A stretch of DNA of 64,000 nucleotides, from the NCBI GenBank assembly GCA_030062745.1, contig CP099841.1:32418368-32482367 (forward strand). Reading direction: 5' to 3'. This document shows, one piece after another, positions 52,640 through 64,000 of the stretch. The position numbers and the translations under genes are program-made. This stretch comes from Capitulum mitella. Lineage: Eukaryota > Arthropoda > Thecostraca > Pollicipedomorpha > Pollicipedidae. The notes beneath the pieces were generated by a model, which worked only from the letters and a program-made list of their open reading frames with translations, was not told the origin of the DNA and did no database searches. How positions within the stretch are numbered: position 1 is the first letter of the stretch; every line of letters starts with the position of its first letter.

Positions 52640-54220
52640 ACTTCGTACAACTTTTTCGTCGTACAGACGCCATTGGGATACGCTGTGACACCCACTGAGG
52701 CACTGACGTGGGCTGCAATGAACCGTTGCGACCCCCTGACAGTCGTGGTGAACGCAGCGAATAGCAGGACTCGCAAATTTCCACAAGAAGAGTGCTGGAA
52801 CCGACTCTGGGGCGCACTGCTGTAGAAATGGTGTCACAAACTAACGCAGATCTCCAGGACAGAAAAAGCACCAGCGAATGAGCCTTGTGAGTAGGTGCCA
52901 CTTTGTCACAGTGCGAGGGCGTAGAGCAGAAGTTAGCCATAGCGTAGGTTGGTTCGGACCAAAAAAAAAAAACACAACCAACGCTGGGCAGCAGTCACTG
53001 GTGACGTTCGTGGAAGAGCGAGCTCTGAGAGCAGAAAACGTCGCAGAGTTGCAGTTTCAAAACAGTGTTTTGTCTGCAATCGGAGGAGATATGCCCAATG
53101 ACAAGAGACGCTAACGGAGATGCCTGACACGCTGAGCGAACCATGTGCAAAAAAGGCGTCCATACCTGGGTGGCTGGTCAAACGCAGCAGGAGGAGGATA
53201 GAATGAGTGAAACCTGTTACACCGATGCCACGCAGATACCGCCCACAAAAGACGACAGAGCATTCGCGATCCAGGCGTTCAACTGTCCCACCAAAAAATA
53301 ACCGAAAACGTGCGTAAATGCAGGCGAAACGCATTAGCACATTGTACAACGCACATTAGCCACCCTTTCATGTTTTTTTATTAGACATGAAAGGCCTATG
53401 AACGTGACACGTGTTTTCGGTGTCTTTGGCGGGCGAATCACAGCACGGACCATTTCGGTGTTACTGGGCAAACCAGCACTCGAAACAATTTTGCCCGTTG
53501 CAATGTCTTCTCCCAGCACTGGGCAATTTTGGCCGCCTAGGCCTACCTGGCCACTAACTCGCATGCTATGTTTTATCGTGCACACGATTCGTGATCATAA
53601 TGGCCATTTAACTCGAAGGAAACAACTGGCATGAGATTATTTAGTGATCAACATTTCTAGCCTGCTGATTGGTGTCAAACCGACATCAGTTTCGGACGCC
53701 GCGATGCAGATTACAAAATTGCCAAAGATACCGCCATGCAACAATCATCAGCGATCACTACCACCAACAAAACATACCACGAATCCAGCGTGTCAATCTA
53801 TGCCACCGAGAAGGCGGCTATGGAGCTGCTCCGTCCACCTGAGTCCGCAGTTAGCTCGTGAGCATGACAAAATGCACGAGCGAGCGATCCTTCCGCCCGC
53901 TCACGCCACGTGGTGTGGTCTGACCTATCATGCAAGGCTAGTCATACCGCAGCTCTTTCGAAGACTGCCCAGACGCATTATCCAGAACGCGATGCAAAAG
54001 CTTTCAACCGCGGCATGCCACTACCAGGAAGTGCTTGGTAAAAGAATCATCTTGCTTTCGTTTCCCAAAATAGTTCAGAAGCAACCTGCTTTGGCCTCGT
54101 CTCGATTTCTAAAGGAAGAATGGGAGACAAAGACGCTTCCTCTCCCCATCCGAGAAGCCCCGGAACATAAGGTTGAGGGTTACCACCCTCTCCAGGTAGT
54201 TCGGGACGGACGCTAAGCTA
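52640..54220. other. Region without recognised genes
   Basis: Holds an open plus-strand frame (53644-54216) with no recognisable domain. Nothing else is supported. Confidence 0.3.
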
Positions 54221-55989
54221 TTCCATCCCGTTACCAGTTGTTCCACTCGGCCAGCACCGATCGACTAGCACCGCTCGACCAGCCCCCTAGTGCCGTACAC
54301 CTCGACCAGCATTTCCAGGGCAGCTACCCTCGACCAGCGCACCACGGCCATTACCCCCAGAACAGCACCCACGACAGCTCCCCTCGACCAGCACGGCTCG
54401 GCCAGCACAGCTCGGCCAGTAAAGCTCCGGCAGCGGCGCGGGCTTGGCCGGGCGGCGACCTTCGCTCGCCGCCTGAGCCTGCCCCCTGCCCAGGTCGATA
54501 GCCGGTGACGTCAGCGGCGGGCCGCGGCGGCCGCCGCCGGCCGCCTCTACAGGTAGCCCGGTCCGGCCGGCCGGGTCACGTATTGACGGCCGGCCAATCT
54601 GTGACGGAGGCGGCGTCCCGAGCCGCCCACGCCCCGGCCGGCCGCCGGACAGCGCTGCGGAGCCGCGGAGACCGGACGGGGTCAGTGCCAGCGCCGGCCC
54701 GCCGCGGACACGAGGAACTCAGACTACTCGCAGATTGCACGGCTGAGTCCTCTTCCACGCTCGAGCTCAGTGGCTTCGGGTTGCTTTCGGGTCGAAACGG
54801 CGCCCCAGAGGGCCGTGTTTCTGGCCGAACTTCGGACAGCAGAGTAGGGCCGGACCGCCGCTGACGTCAGACCCGTCCGATCCCACTCTCTTATCGACGG
54901 CGCGAGCTCGAGGCCTGATAGCTACCAGCGCCGTGAGCGACATCGATCCCAGCGCACAACCCCACACCGGGGCTGCCTTCCCGAACGAAGCATTGGGCGC
55001 ACGCCGGAGCCGCAAGACTCACAGCGGATCACGGGACGAAGACACGCAGTCCACACAAACGTCGTAGATCGTCTACTGGCAACCAAGAGACAAACACAGC
55101 CGGGGCTCTGCCGAGATTCCGTCCGTTCGTTCCCGTTTGTGGGCGTGTCGCCTGCGGAGGGGGGGGGGGGGGGGGCGCTGCACGTCTGGGGCGGCACGTG
55201 GCGCCGATAACCAGCCCATCACTCATGGCCCCATTAGAACCGGCACGCGCCGGTCGGGCGCCTTCCCCCGCTCCCCAGATGGAGCCCGCCAGCCGTCGGC
55301 TCTCTGACGTCGCTGACGGCGAGCCGCCGCGGGCCGCACGGCCGGCGGGCTCTCCGGAGACCGGGCTCCGGGCTCTCCGACTGCAGGGGCTGGTCAGCCG
55401 CCCGTTCCCGCACTGGGAGGAGGTTGCTGGAGCCGCTCCGGCCGGCTCTCTCGTATACGGCAGCCGGGCAGCAGGCTCACCACCCAGCGAGAGGTCCCGG
55501 CAGGCCGTGCCGGGCCGACGGCCGGGGAGCGGCGACCGGCGGCGGCGGCCGACCGGCTCCTCTGCGTCTGCAGGCTCGCTGAAGCGGCACCGAGCCGCCG
55601 CCGCCCGATGGACGGTAATTATAGCGGCCGCTCTAAATAAAACGGGCCAGGCCCGCCCGAACGAGGGGTGCCAAATGGCTCCGGCTATATTTCGACTTCC
55701 AGAGTATTTCGAGAGCAATGTTTGAATTTAACCCAAGAACTAAGAAAAGATGTGCGCTGGGGGCCTATTTTCGCGCCGCGGCCGGCCGCCGAGGGTGGCG
55801 TTAGTCTGGGCGCTGTGGTGCTGCCGGACGGCACGGCTTCAGCCGCCTGAGGCCGATCAGAGTGCAGTGCTAGCCGGCGGTAGTGGAAGGCCAGCCGGCC
55901 TCGGCGTGAAGTCGGCCCACTCCGGCGGAGCGTCGGCTGCGCTGGCCGTGAGGAGGGCGGCTCCGAGCGGAGAACCGACCTCGACGGCG

Positions 55990-56095
55990 GGTCTGCCAGT
56001 CCCAGTGAAGGGTTGGCCGACTCCCAGTGAGGAGTTGGCTAACTCCAGGGGAAGGGTTGGCCGACCCCCAGTGTGGGACGGACACCCTAGGTGAA
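55990..56095. repeat. GTTGGCC(G/A)ACTCCCAGTG short tandem repeat
   Basis: About four degenerate 19-24 bp units. Confidence 0.65.
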
Positions 56096-57489
56096 GTCGG
56101 TTCCGGAGGGAGTCAGCTGACAGCCGTTCGCCGTCAGTTGTTTTGAGAACAGGCTCGGCTGATCCGGGAAGGCCCGCTCAACCTCGGCGTGTAACCTGGC
56201 AGCATCGTCGCGACGCCACCGCCGCCGGCGCCGGGTCCACTGGGTTCGGAGCCACGCCGCCGTCTCCGTCACCAGAGCAGACCACGGCGGCGCCGGCAGA
56301 CCGCCGCTCCGCCCGGCAGGCGCCCTCTGGCGGACGGAGATGCGCGCGACCGGGGAGCGCCGGCCAGCGGCCCGACCATGGTCCGCAGACGACGGGCGGA
56401 CCGTGACCCTCGACAGGACCGGGACCGGGACCGGGGAGCACCGGCCAGCGGGCCAGCCACGGGCCGCAGACGACGGGCGGACCGCGACACTCGAGAGGAC
56501 CAGGACGGGGCGGCGGCGGCCGCGCGGTCCAGCCGCGGTCCGGCGGAACGGGGACCGGGCGGCGGCGGGGCGACGGCGACCCGGCGGCGGCCCGCGGCGT
56601 CCCCAGCCGGCCTCGAGACGGCTGACGTCACGCCGACACCGGAGCCGAGGCGCCGCCCCCTGGCGGCAGGCCCCGCCCGCCGCCTCAGGTGACGCCGCGC
56701 GCCTTACATGGTCAGGCGAGGTCAGGTAACCGGAGCTGGCGGCGGCGGCTCGCCAGGGCGCGCGCCCGCCGGCCAATCAGCGCCGTCCGGCGCCGGCCGA
56801 TAACCGGCGCCGGAACCCCGCTCCACCGGACATAAATTAGCCGGGTCAGGTAATCAGACGTCCTCGGGGCACGGCCGACTCAGCCCCGTATAAATTAAAT
56901 GCTAATGAGGGCGATCCGTCGTCGTTTAGGTCCCGTAATACCTGCCGGCCGCGCCGCCGTGGAGTGGCCTGTATTTCCGTCGCGCTGTCTTGTGTACAAT
57001 CTGTTTTTATCAGGCGGCACCAGAGTCCAGGCACCCGCTAAAGATAGCCGTGCATGTCCGCACGCTATCAGCCAGCTCATCGGAGCCGGAGGAGGTAAGC
57101 AGGCGGGGATCGATCCGGGAGGCGATCGGGGCGGCCGTCGAGCCGCGCCCGCCGCCGCCCTCGTCCCGCACGGCCAGCTGATGACCGGCCGAGCACGGGA
57201 CCGCCTGATCAGGCCGTACCCCCGGGACGGCGCGCGGCGGCGCGGACAGATGACCGCGGCCGCCGCGGCCAACAGGACGCCGCCCGGGGCTCGCTGCCGA
57301 ACGGTCGGCCGGGCCGGGCCGACCCGGCACAGCCAGGGCGGCCAGGGCGTACCTCCCCGGCTGCCAGCCGCGCCCGGGCCCGGCGGACACTTGGCGGAGT
57401 CGCGCGGGAAAAAACGGCTGGCGCTCGTCCAGGCGGCGTTGGTCGGCGGCCAGCCGGCTCGCCTGCTCGGCAGCGAGCCGTGCCACTGC

Positions 57490-57728
57490 CGAGGACACCG
57501 CTGTCTCATAGGGGGCACCGCTGTCTCAGAGGGGACACCGCTGTCTCAGAGAGGACACAGCTGTCTCAGAGGGGACACCGCTGTCTCAGAGGGGGAACCG
57601 CTGTCTCAGAGGGGACACCGCTGTTTCAGAGGGGACACCGCTATTTCAGGGGACGCCGCTGCCAGGACAGCGGACTGCGGGCTCCATAGGACACCGCTGT
57701 CTCAGAAGGGACACAGCTGTCTCAGGTG
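57490..57728. repeat. 20-21 bp ACCGCTGTCTCAGAGGGGAC minisatellite
   Basis: Eight consecutive units at 57490-57650 and two more at 57690-57728. Confidence 0.92.
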
Positions 57729-58300
57729 ACAACGCTCCCGGGACGGTGCCGGGACAACACTGCCGGGACGGTGGCCAGCGGAGCTTCAGAGGAGGCACCT
57801 CTGCCGGGACGGTGGACTTCAGAGTGGAGACGTCTGTCAGTAAACAGGTCGCAGGGTCTCCGGAGAGTCGGCGCCGAGACTCACAACGACTCACATCGGC
57901 GACTCACAACTCCCGCGTCCACTTCCAGCTCCCGGACCGGGTGGCGCGCGTGGCGAGGCGATGGCCTCGATGCGCGTGCGGAGCATGACCCCGTGATCCC
58001 CGGCTCATGATCTTGGATCGGACCAGTCTCAGATCAGGGCCGGCTCCGACGAGCGGCAGGCGTGATCCGGCCAGTGGAGCACAGGAACAGCGGCGGCCGG
58101 CTCGCCGCCTGCTGCAGCGCCCGCAGCCGCGGCTCCCGACGGCTGGCCGACGACGAAATCGACCAAACATGGGCGCAGCCCGGTCACAAGGCCGTCCTTT
58201 AAGGTCGTCCACAGCGTCATTATTTTCCCTCCCGGCCAGAGGCCACAGGGAGGACAGCGCTGGCCACCGAACCTGCGCCACTCAATAGGGCTACAGGGCA

Positions 58301-59235
58301 CGAGAGTAATGCATTCGTGCGGTAACGTGGAAAAATTGTACTTGGACTGCCGACCGATGGCTCACACTCAATCCGTTGTCGCAGGCTGACAAGCGTCAAC
58401 ATTGTCACCAGTTGTGAGGAATGCATTGCCAAGAGAATCCTTGTCAAAATGCACCAGCTGTGGGCAGCTCAGTGAGGCACTGCTTTCATTCATGCAGAAA
58501 CAAGAATAACATGACTTCTTTCTACTTGAAACGAAGAGATGGGAACTAAAGGGACTCGGTCAAGGCAAACCAACAACTTACAACAACCGAAAACCTAAAC
58601 CCACGAAACTCATGGCGATCGCTGGTGAAGGTAAGTTCAACAGACGTCTGGTGTGAATTGGCCTAAAGCTAGATTTTAAGGACGACGCTGTTGCAATCTC
58701 AAACATACCAATTTTTATGTCTCTGATGTCATCTTCTTTGGTCTACCTCATCTTGAAGTTTAGATACGGAAAAACGCCCCACGGCGAGTTCAAAACCTCA
58801 CATGTAGCTTGAGGTGGTTGAGGAGCCCAAACGAACAAGCACTAGCTATGCTTCTGAACATGAGTGACTTGGGTGCAAAGATTGGTTTGCTCTGCGGTAA
58901 CGGTTCAACTATCTTCAACCGTTTACAAAACCTGGTCACCACATTGAGGAAATGTGGTAAATATTTCCTTTAGTAAAGCTGACCGTAGGTCCGTAGAGAC
59001 GAAAACAACCCTGTAACTTGTACTATTTTGCACATCCTCTGGCTAAATGTGGCGTCAAAATCTCCAAAACCAGTGATGTGTGCTTTAATGCGTTGCACAA
59101 ATACGCGTGTCTGAGTCAGATTTTTACCAGCAAAGCCTAAATGAAAGTATCGATGAACTGTAGGTTTCGATTCAGTGTCCCAACAACGTCTAGGGCAGCT
59201 GTTTTCGAGCAAATCTGATTTTTACTCCAAAAGTC
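58301..59235. other. Unassigned AT-richer spacer
   Basis: No recognised gene; a good donor-like GAAGGTAAGTTC lies near 58628 but is not tied to a known exon. Confidence 0.3.
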
Positions 59236-59239
59236 CATT

Positions 59240-59830
59240 AAGTTCTCTGCAGATGGAAAGGGTATTGACGGGCTGCACCTCACACCTTATGACGCCAGTT
59301 ACGCTTTGATATCTGCAAAAGAAGCTTGGCTGCGAGAGAAACTCGGCCGGGTGACGGCCCAGCACCTTGTGGAATGCTGCACAATGTGTCTGACGCACTT
59401 AATGCTCGGGAGCGGAGAGCCAGATTCGCTTGCAGCCATCCTCCATTTCAACCGTGAAATACGACAGCGAAGCACGAGGCACGACGGCTTGCTGCACATT
59501 CCCTGGTCCAGAACCGAGACTAGGATGCGGCATTTTCCATCCCGAGCACCCACAATGTACACTCGGCTACTACCGGACGTGACTTAACTTCGGCAGCCTC
59601 GTTTCACGCTCGCGTTCAAGCGACGAATTCTGGCTCGAACATCTGACTAGCCATGCTGGACTCTGTGTGCGAGTTGTGTGCGTCTGCAGATGATTTTATT
59701 GACTAAGTTTTATATTTCTTTGCGTGCTTGTGAATTTACCCACGACCTGTGTGACGCGGGGATTCATAGCCACTCACGCAGCGGAGACCCTGAGATCGCA
59801 AATACAATACAATAAAACACAATGCATTCC
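59240..59830 (+). mobile_element. LINE-like retrotransposon 3' fragment (end of reverse-transcriptase frame)
   Basis: The plus frame from about 59255 to 59584 contains HLTPYDASYAL, then RVTAQHLVECCTMC, LGSGEPDSLAAIL, RSTRHDGLLHIPWSRTET and SRAPTMYTRLLPDV. This matches in order the region after the polymerase core of CR1/L2/Jockey-like LINEs, where a TRH-(8)-P-x-RTE-x-(4)-F-x-RAP-x-(5)-LP pattern is typical. Only the C-terminus is present, so it is a 5'-truncated copy, as is usual for LINEs. A tail rich in AATAC/AATACAATA units follows at 59794-59815, consistent with a simple-repeat LINE end. The catalytic motifs are absent. Assignment is from motif memory. Confidence 0.6.
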
Positions 59831-60115
59831 GGAGAAAACAGGAAATTCGAGACGGTTCATCTTTTCTGCAGTGCCCTGCTACTTCAGGCCCTGAAACCAA
59901 GAAGTGCAGGATAATCCTAGCACATCTGGCGAAAATGGAATCCGGGAAATAAAAGAAATTTTGTTTCCACAATATATGAGTCTTCGCTATCATAAGACGT
60001 GACCTGCACGGTAAATGAAGCAGCTGCATGCTTGCAAGCAAAACAAACCGTCAATACTTTTATTTGTCTTACCACAAACAATTTTTTATATTTGTATTGC
60101 ATTACCTGAAAATAC

Positions 60116-60120
<5 letters not shown>

Positions 60121-60210
<90 letters not shown>
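60121..60210. repeat. (AT)28(GT)17 compound microsatellite
   Basis: Uninterrupted AT dinucleotides from 60121 to about 60176 pass into GT dinucleotides up to 60210. Confidence 0.98.
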
Positions 60211-60214
<4 letters not shown>

Positions 60215-62160
60215 GTATCTATACTGCATATCACAGACCATACTTGAATACCACAAAGACGCTGTCATCTATCTAAGACAATACAATGGGAGGCTTCCGC
60301 AAGGATTTAAAACATGCCAAGAATATTCAAAAGCCATGGCGTCGACACCATTCCTACAATGAGTGCACAATGTTTGCCGACATCATTGACAAACAAATTA
60401 ACATAACGTTCGCTAAATCTGGTTAATGGCAGTGGCGGGGAAAAGGTTCGGAAATGTCGACGTCGTTCATTACACCTTAAAAAACTGATTCCATCTTAAT
60501 CACGAATACCGTGTTCCAAATGACAAGAAATACGGACTCCTGTGGAAGGACAACGAGATAAACAAACAAGCGCCGACGTGCCTATGTCAGGGTTGACGCC
60601 TGACAGAGATAATACTGTTAACTTCATGCTTAAATGCATTTCGTATTAATCGATTAAGTCTTTCGAACATCCACGAGCAAAAGCGTCGTCAAACATTTCA
60701 GTACAACGTGCTATGCCTTCGTTAGTGCGATCACTGTTCGAGGGTTTAACGCGTATATTACCGATTCGTAAATACTACTCGTATATACACGTATGTACCA
60801 TTTCGGACTTAACTCACGTATACTCCAAAAAATTGGCTAGCAAATGAGAAAAAATGACACTAGCGACTCGTGCTTTTTAGCTTTTTGGCTGTAACAAATA
60901 CGGATACGAGACAAGAATGAACTTGATGGCAAGTATCTGTTTGGGATTATCCTGGGCTATAGCTAAAAGCAATGAGTCCGTAGTCTAGATGTTTAAAACG
61001 TTTGCTGCAATGATAGATTTTACGAAAATTACATGGGATTTTTTTTTCGCGAGACGCTCCGGCCCTCGACATGAGGTCGTGCGATCCCGTTTGTAATACG
61101 ACTCAAAGGTCGTCTTCCAAAACTACCACCTAATGCTGGGTTTACACAAACTACAAATGAAACGTCCAGCTAAGCATTCTTTTGCGGGTATGTTGTGCAT
61201 ATCTTGTCAGAAGTTCCTGTTCCCAGTCAGCATGCCTGCTTGTGTACTTCAGAAGCTAGCTAACCATTATGCAAAGTAATTGCCCGCACTTCGGTAAAAC
61301 TACATAATCGCGACTGACACTTCCTACGGGATGGCAACTTCTCACAGAGATAATTCGACAGAAATTCCCAGAATATGCCCATAAACTTGTACCGCTCAAA
61401 AACAAATGTCTGTATCCATTTCTGTATACCCTTGTCCGTGAACAATCAATATCTGCGTTTCTACATAATTCCGCTTATCTCAGCGATCTGCCATATGATC
61501 GGAAAACACGACCACCTTCGGTAAGTTGTTGAGCATTGATTATCATTAGCCGTCATCGGGAAAAGCTCTGCTTCTCCAAAGACTCACGCTTCTTATTCCT
61601 ACGCCTGACATCTGAAGGTCAATTTGTATGCCTCCTTGCAGCTGAAGGGCACTCCACCAAGCATCTGGATAGAGCAGCGGCCTCTTCCTGCTCTCTTCCG
61701 ACGAAGCGTCGTCCCGATGTCGGCAGCACCAGCCGCGACTTCATATTTTACGACGGGCCCCCTGATTTGGCGTTCACAAGCTAGTGAATCTATCTGATGC
61801 TCATGACACTGATGTTGACTGGTGCCCCAGTCCGTTCAGCAATATGACGCAGCCGGCTCATAGAAATCCATGAAATACCATCGATGACGCGAAGGTTGCC
61901 ATAAAATGCCCCAACAGCTGTCATATACCGGGCGTTTTGTGGCACTTGAGAACGAACTCCGGGGAGCCTTGATCTCCGTCAAACGCTGAAACTCCTATCG
62001 AGAAAGGCCCCTCAGCGCCTTAGCTACACTTCGAATGCCAATAAAACAACGAGTTCCAATCGCTCAAGTATTGACTGCGGAACAGGTGGGATGGAGGGGG
62101 AGGGGGTGAGCATGGGCACCTCGCTTCCTTGGCCGGAGGAAGCTATCATTAACCCTATGG
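60211..62160. other. AT-rich region without recognised genes
   Basis: Nothing supported on either strand. Confidence 0.35.
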
Positions 62161-63010
62161 CGTTGCATGGAAAGATTGGCTCGGAAAAGTAACCGGTGCC
62201 CCCCCCCCCCCCACCGCGTCCCGCCGGAACACGTTCAACGCATTCTACTGCACCCAAACAAAATAGAACGGCGGTGGCCTGCAATCACAGCCCTCCCCTC
62301 CCGCCTTCCGAGCCTCCATTACATACAGCGGCCACCGTCCAAGCGACAATTTTCCTCTCAGAAAATTGCACTAACCAGGAGCGAACCTGGAGTGCAGGCC
62401 AACGAGGACCGGGACAGTGCGGCTGCGCGTCCCGCGAGGCGAGCAAGAGAGGCGCAATTTCATGGAAGTATTGATTTTGCTGGCCGTCCGGGCCGCGCAG
62501 ACGGGTGCAGCAGCCGACTCCAATCCGGCCGCACCCTCCCCCTCCCCCTCCCCCGCCGACCGACGCCCGGCGCAGACGGCCGACCGCGTGGCGGCGGCCG
62601 AGAGCAGCGGCCGCTCCCGGCCGTAATGGCCCCGAATGAACCGGCAGGAATCGACTCCCGCCGACCGGCCGCATCCCCGACTAATGCGATTAATTCACCG
62701 TTAGAGCGCCGGGCCTGAACCTCCGACTCCCGGTCTCCGTGGGGTGGACGGCCTCCGACTCCCGGTCTCCATGGGGTGGACGGCCTCCGACTCGCGGTCT
62801 CCGTGGGGTGGACGGCGGCGGAGCGTGGCGCCGAAGGCCTCCGCAGCCCCGGCCGATCGGTCGCGGCGCGACATCACGGGCGGGCGCTCAGCCGGGAAGG
62901 TAGGCTGCGCCGCCCGGCGCCGCTGCACTGCGGCCCGTACGGAACAGGCGCCTCGGCTGGATCTTGGCGACCTGCCTTCGATGAAGCTTCGAGAGCTGGG
63001 CGGTGAGCGG
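62161..63010. other. GC-rich island
   Basis: Opens with C14 (62199-62212). CpG-rich with low-complexity open frames; no protein recognised. Confidence 0.4.
62721..62816. repeat. 32-bp tandem repeat, three copies
   Basis: Copies at 62721, 62753 and 62785 begin with CTCCGACTCCCGGTCTCC; they differ at one or two bases. Confidence 0.95.
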
Positions 63011-64000
63011 ATACGCAAATGATATTATCATGGGGAGTCTTAGCAGTCCAGTGTGTTGAAACAAATGCGAAAGAACAGCACATGATCCTTTTAAATAACG
63101 TTTGAAATGCGCAAAACACTGTGTGGTCTTGAGTCTCCTAAATGACGTACGGCCGCTTCGCCCCATGGGCCTCCAAAGCGTTCATTGAGTTCAACGGCAG
63201 ACCAAAAGGCCATTTGGGCCAAATACCAAACCAACAACTCACCATGTAATGCGGATAACGAAGGCGGTGTGCTACGTTGGTCGCACGATAAAAATAAGCA
63301 CAAGGCTGAAGAGCTCGTGACAAGTTGACCTCAAAACTGGTCTCATTTTTAGTTTTGGATAATATGTAAGCCATTTACGCCCGACATATGTTTTCTTACA
63401 GCCGACTGCATGAAACCGAGAAGCGGTCTGGATCTCAAGGGTTGTGATTAGTAAGGTCTAGGTGAAGGCACCAAAATAAAAGTCCGCCGATAAACGTCTT
63501 ATTCCTCAAATCTGTTTGATATATATGTCGAAACGTCGAGTTAAAGACATGACAATTCCAGATTGCCGGTGGGCGCCGTAGCCGCACGTGGTATGACATT
63601 AACGGGAACTAATTTTAAGGTTCTTTATTTTCGCGACACTGACCTTTCCTGTTATTTCTTGATCCTAGCGGTTCTTGTGATGGTGTCTCATGCCTAAATT
63701 TTGGAAAAATCCACTAATTGCCAATCTACACAATTGGCGGAGCTTCATTCGCGACAGCCTGTTTATTTCCAAAATATGAATTTTTTGAAACTTTTTGTAC
63801 TCCTTGATATTACTTCCAGCAAAGCGAGCCAGTTCTGGCATTTTTACCTGTTCTGAGAAATTCATCGCCGATTTTGACGGCGGTGCATTTTAGCTCATAA
63901 CAGTTATTCGTCATCTGACCTCAGTGCAATGGCTGGAAGTCATTGATACTTTGCCCATGGCGGTAACTGGATGTCTTCACCATCCAAACATTAAAAATGT
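63011..64000. other. AT-rich right end without recognised genes
   Basis: No coding sequence, RNA gene or repeat is recognised. Confidence 0.35.

Larger units (their letters stand above)
54221..58300. other. Large GC-rich region
   Basis: CpG-rich, with many overlapping open frames and no recognised protein. Contains a TCGACCAGCAC-type repeat (54240-54430), a G17 run (55159-55175), and TGACGTCA at 54506, 54862 and 56623. Two AT-rich patches stand out: AATTATAGCGGCCGCTCTAA near 55617 and TATAAATTAAATGCTAATGA near 56888. The second is TATA-like but has no paired initiator. Confidence 0.4.

Noticed and set aside
53644-54216. 190-codon plus-strand open frame in ordinary DNA
   Set aside because: It begins at a GTG; the first ATG is later. 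No domain, codon signal or promoter is seen; chance cannot be excluded.

Overview
The window is nuclear DNA from an animal, most likely an arthropod (probably a crustacean or close relative; the species cannot be named from this sequence). It is intron- and repeat-rich. A fine mosaic of very GC- and CpG-rich islands lies in ordinary AT-richer DNA, with no operons, microsatellites and minisatellites everywhere, and decayed hAT-like and LINE-like transposon pieces.

The only conserved protein-coding gene I can prove is Mef2 (myocyte enhancer factor 2, a MADS-box transcription factor), on the minus strand in the left 9 kb. Its first coding exon (8792-8845) encodes the 18-residue N-terminal arm of the MADS box and ends at a clean donor. 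About 2.8 kb downstream in the gene lie two tandem, equally long (204 nt), phase-0 versions of the next exon: 2a (5758-5961) and 2b (5516-5719). Each encodes residues 19-86, which is the rest of the MADS box plus the MEF2 domain. They are separated by only 38 nt, which carries a complete donor and acceptor and a good branch site only about 16 nt from the donor. This is too short to splice normally, so the exons should be mutually exclusive. Exon 2a carries residues typical of insect MEF2, and exon 2b carries residues typical of vertebrate MEF2. This is the outstanding feature of the window. The remaining Mef2 exons (transactivation domain) lie beyond the left edge.

The other 55 kb lies upstream of the Mef2 start codon and may hold its 5' UTR introns, enhancers or alternative promoters. 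Around 25.8-26.4 kb there are plus-strand TATA/initiator core promoters, CRE palindromes, a perfect 23-bp hairpin and a 740-bp two-variant minisatellite; this may be an independent transcription unit. GC-rich islands near 10-12, 13.4-14.8, 18.6-19, 23.2-25.8, 28.7-30, 31.2-32.4, 38.2-38.6, 42.3-45.7, 47.4-51, 54.2-58.3 and 62.2-63 kb contain many overlapping open frames on both strands. I regard these as composition artefacts, not genes. The islands share perfect TGACGTCA palindromes, GTAAACA words and long G or C runs. A hAT transposase relic with an approximately 810-bp inverted duplication lies at 35.1-37.3 kb, and the C-terminal end of a LINE-like reverse-transcriptase frame at 59.2-59.8 kb.
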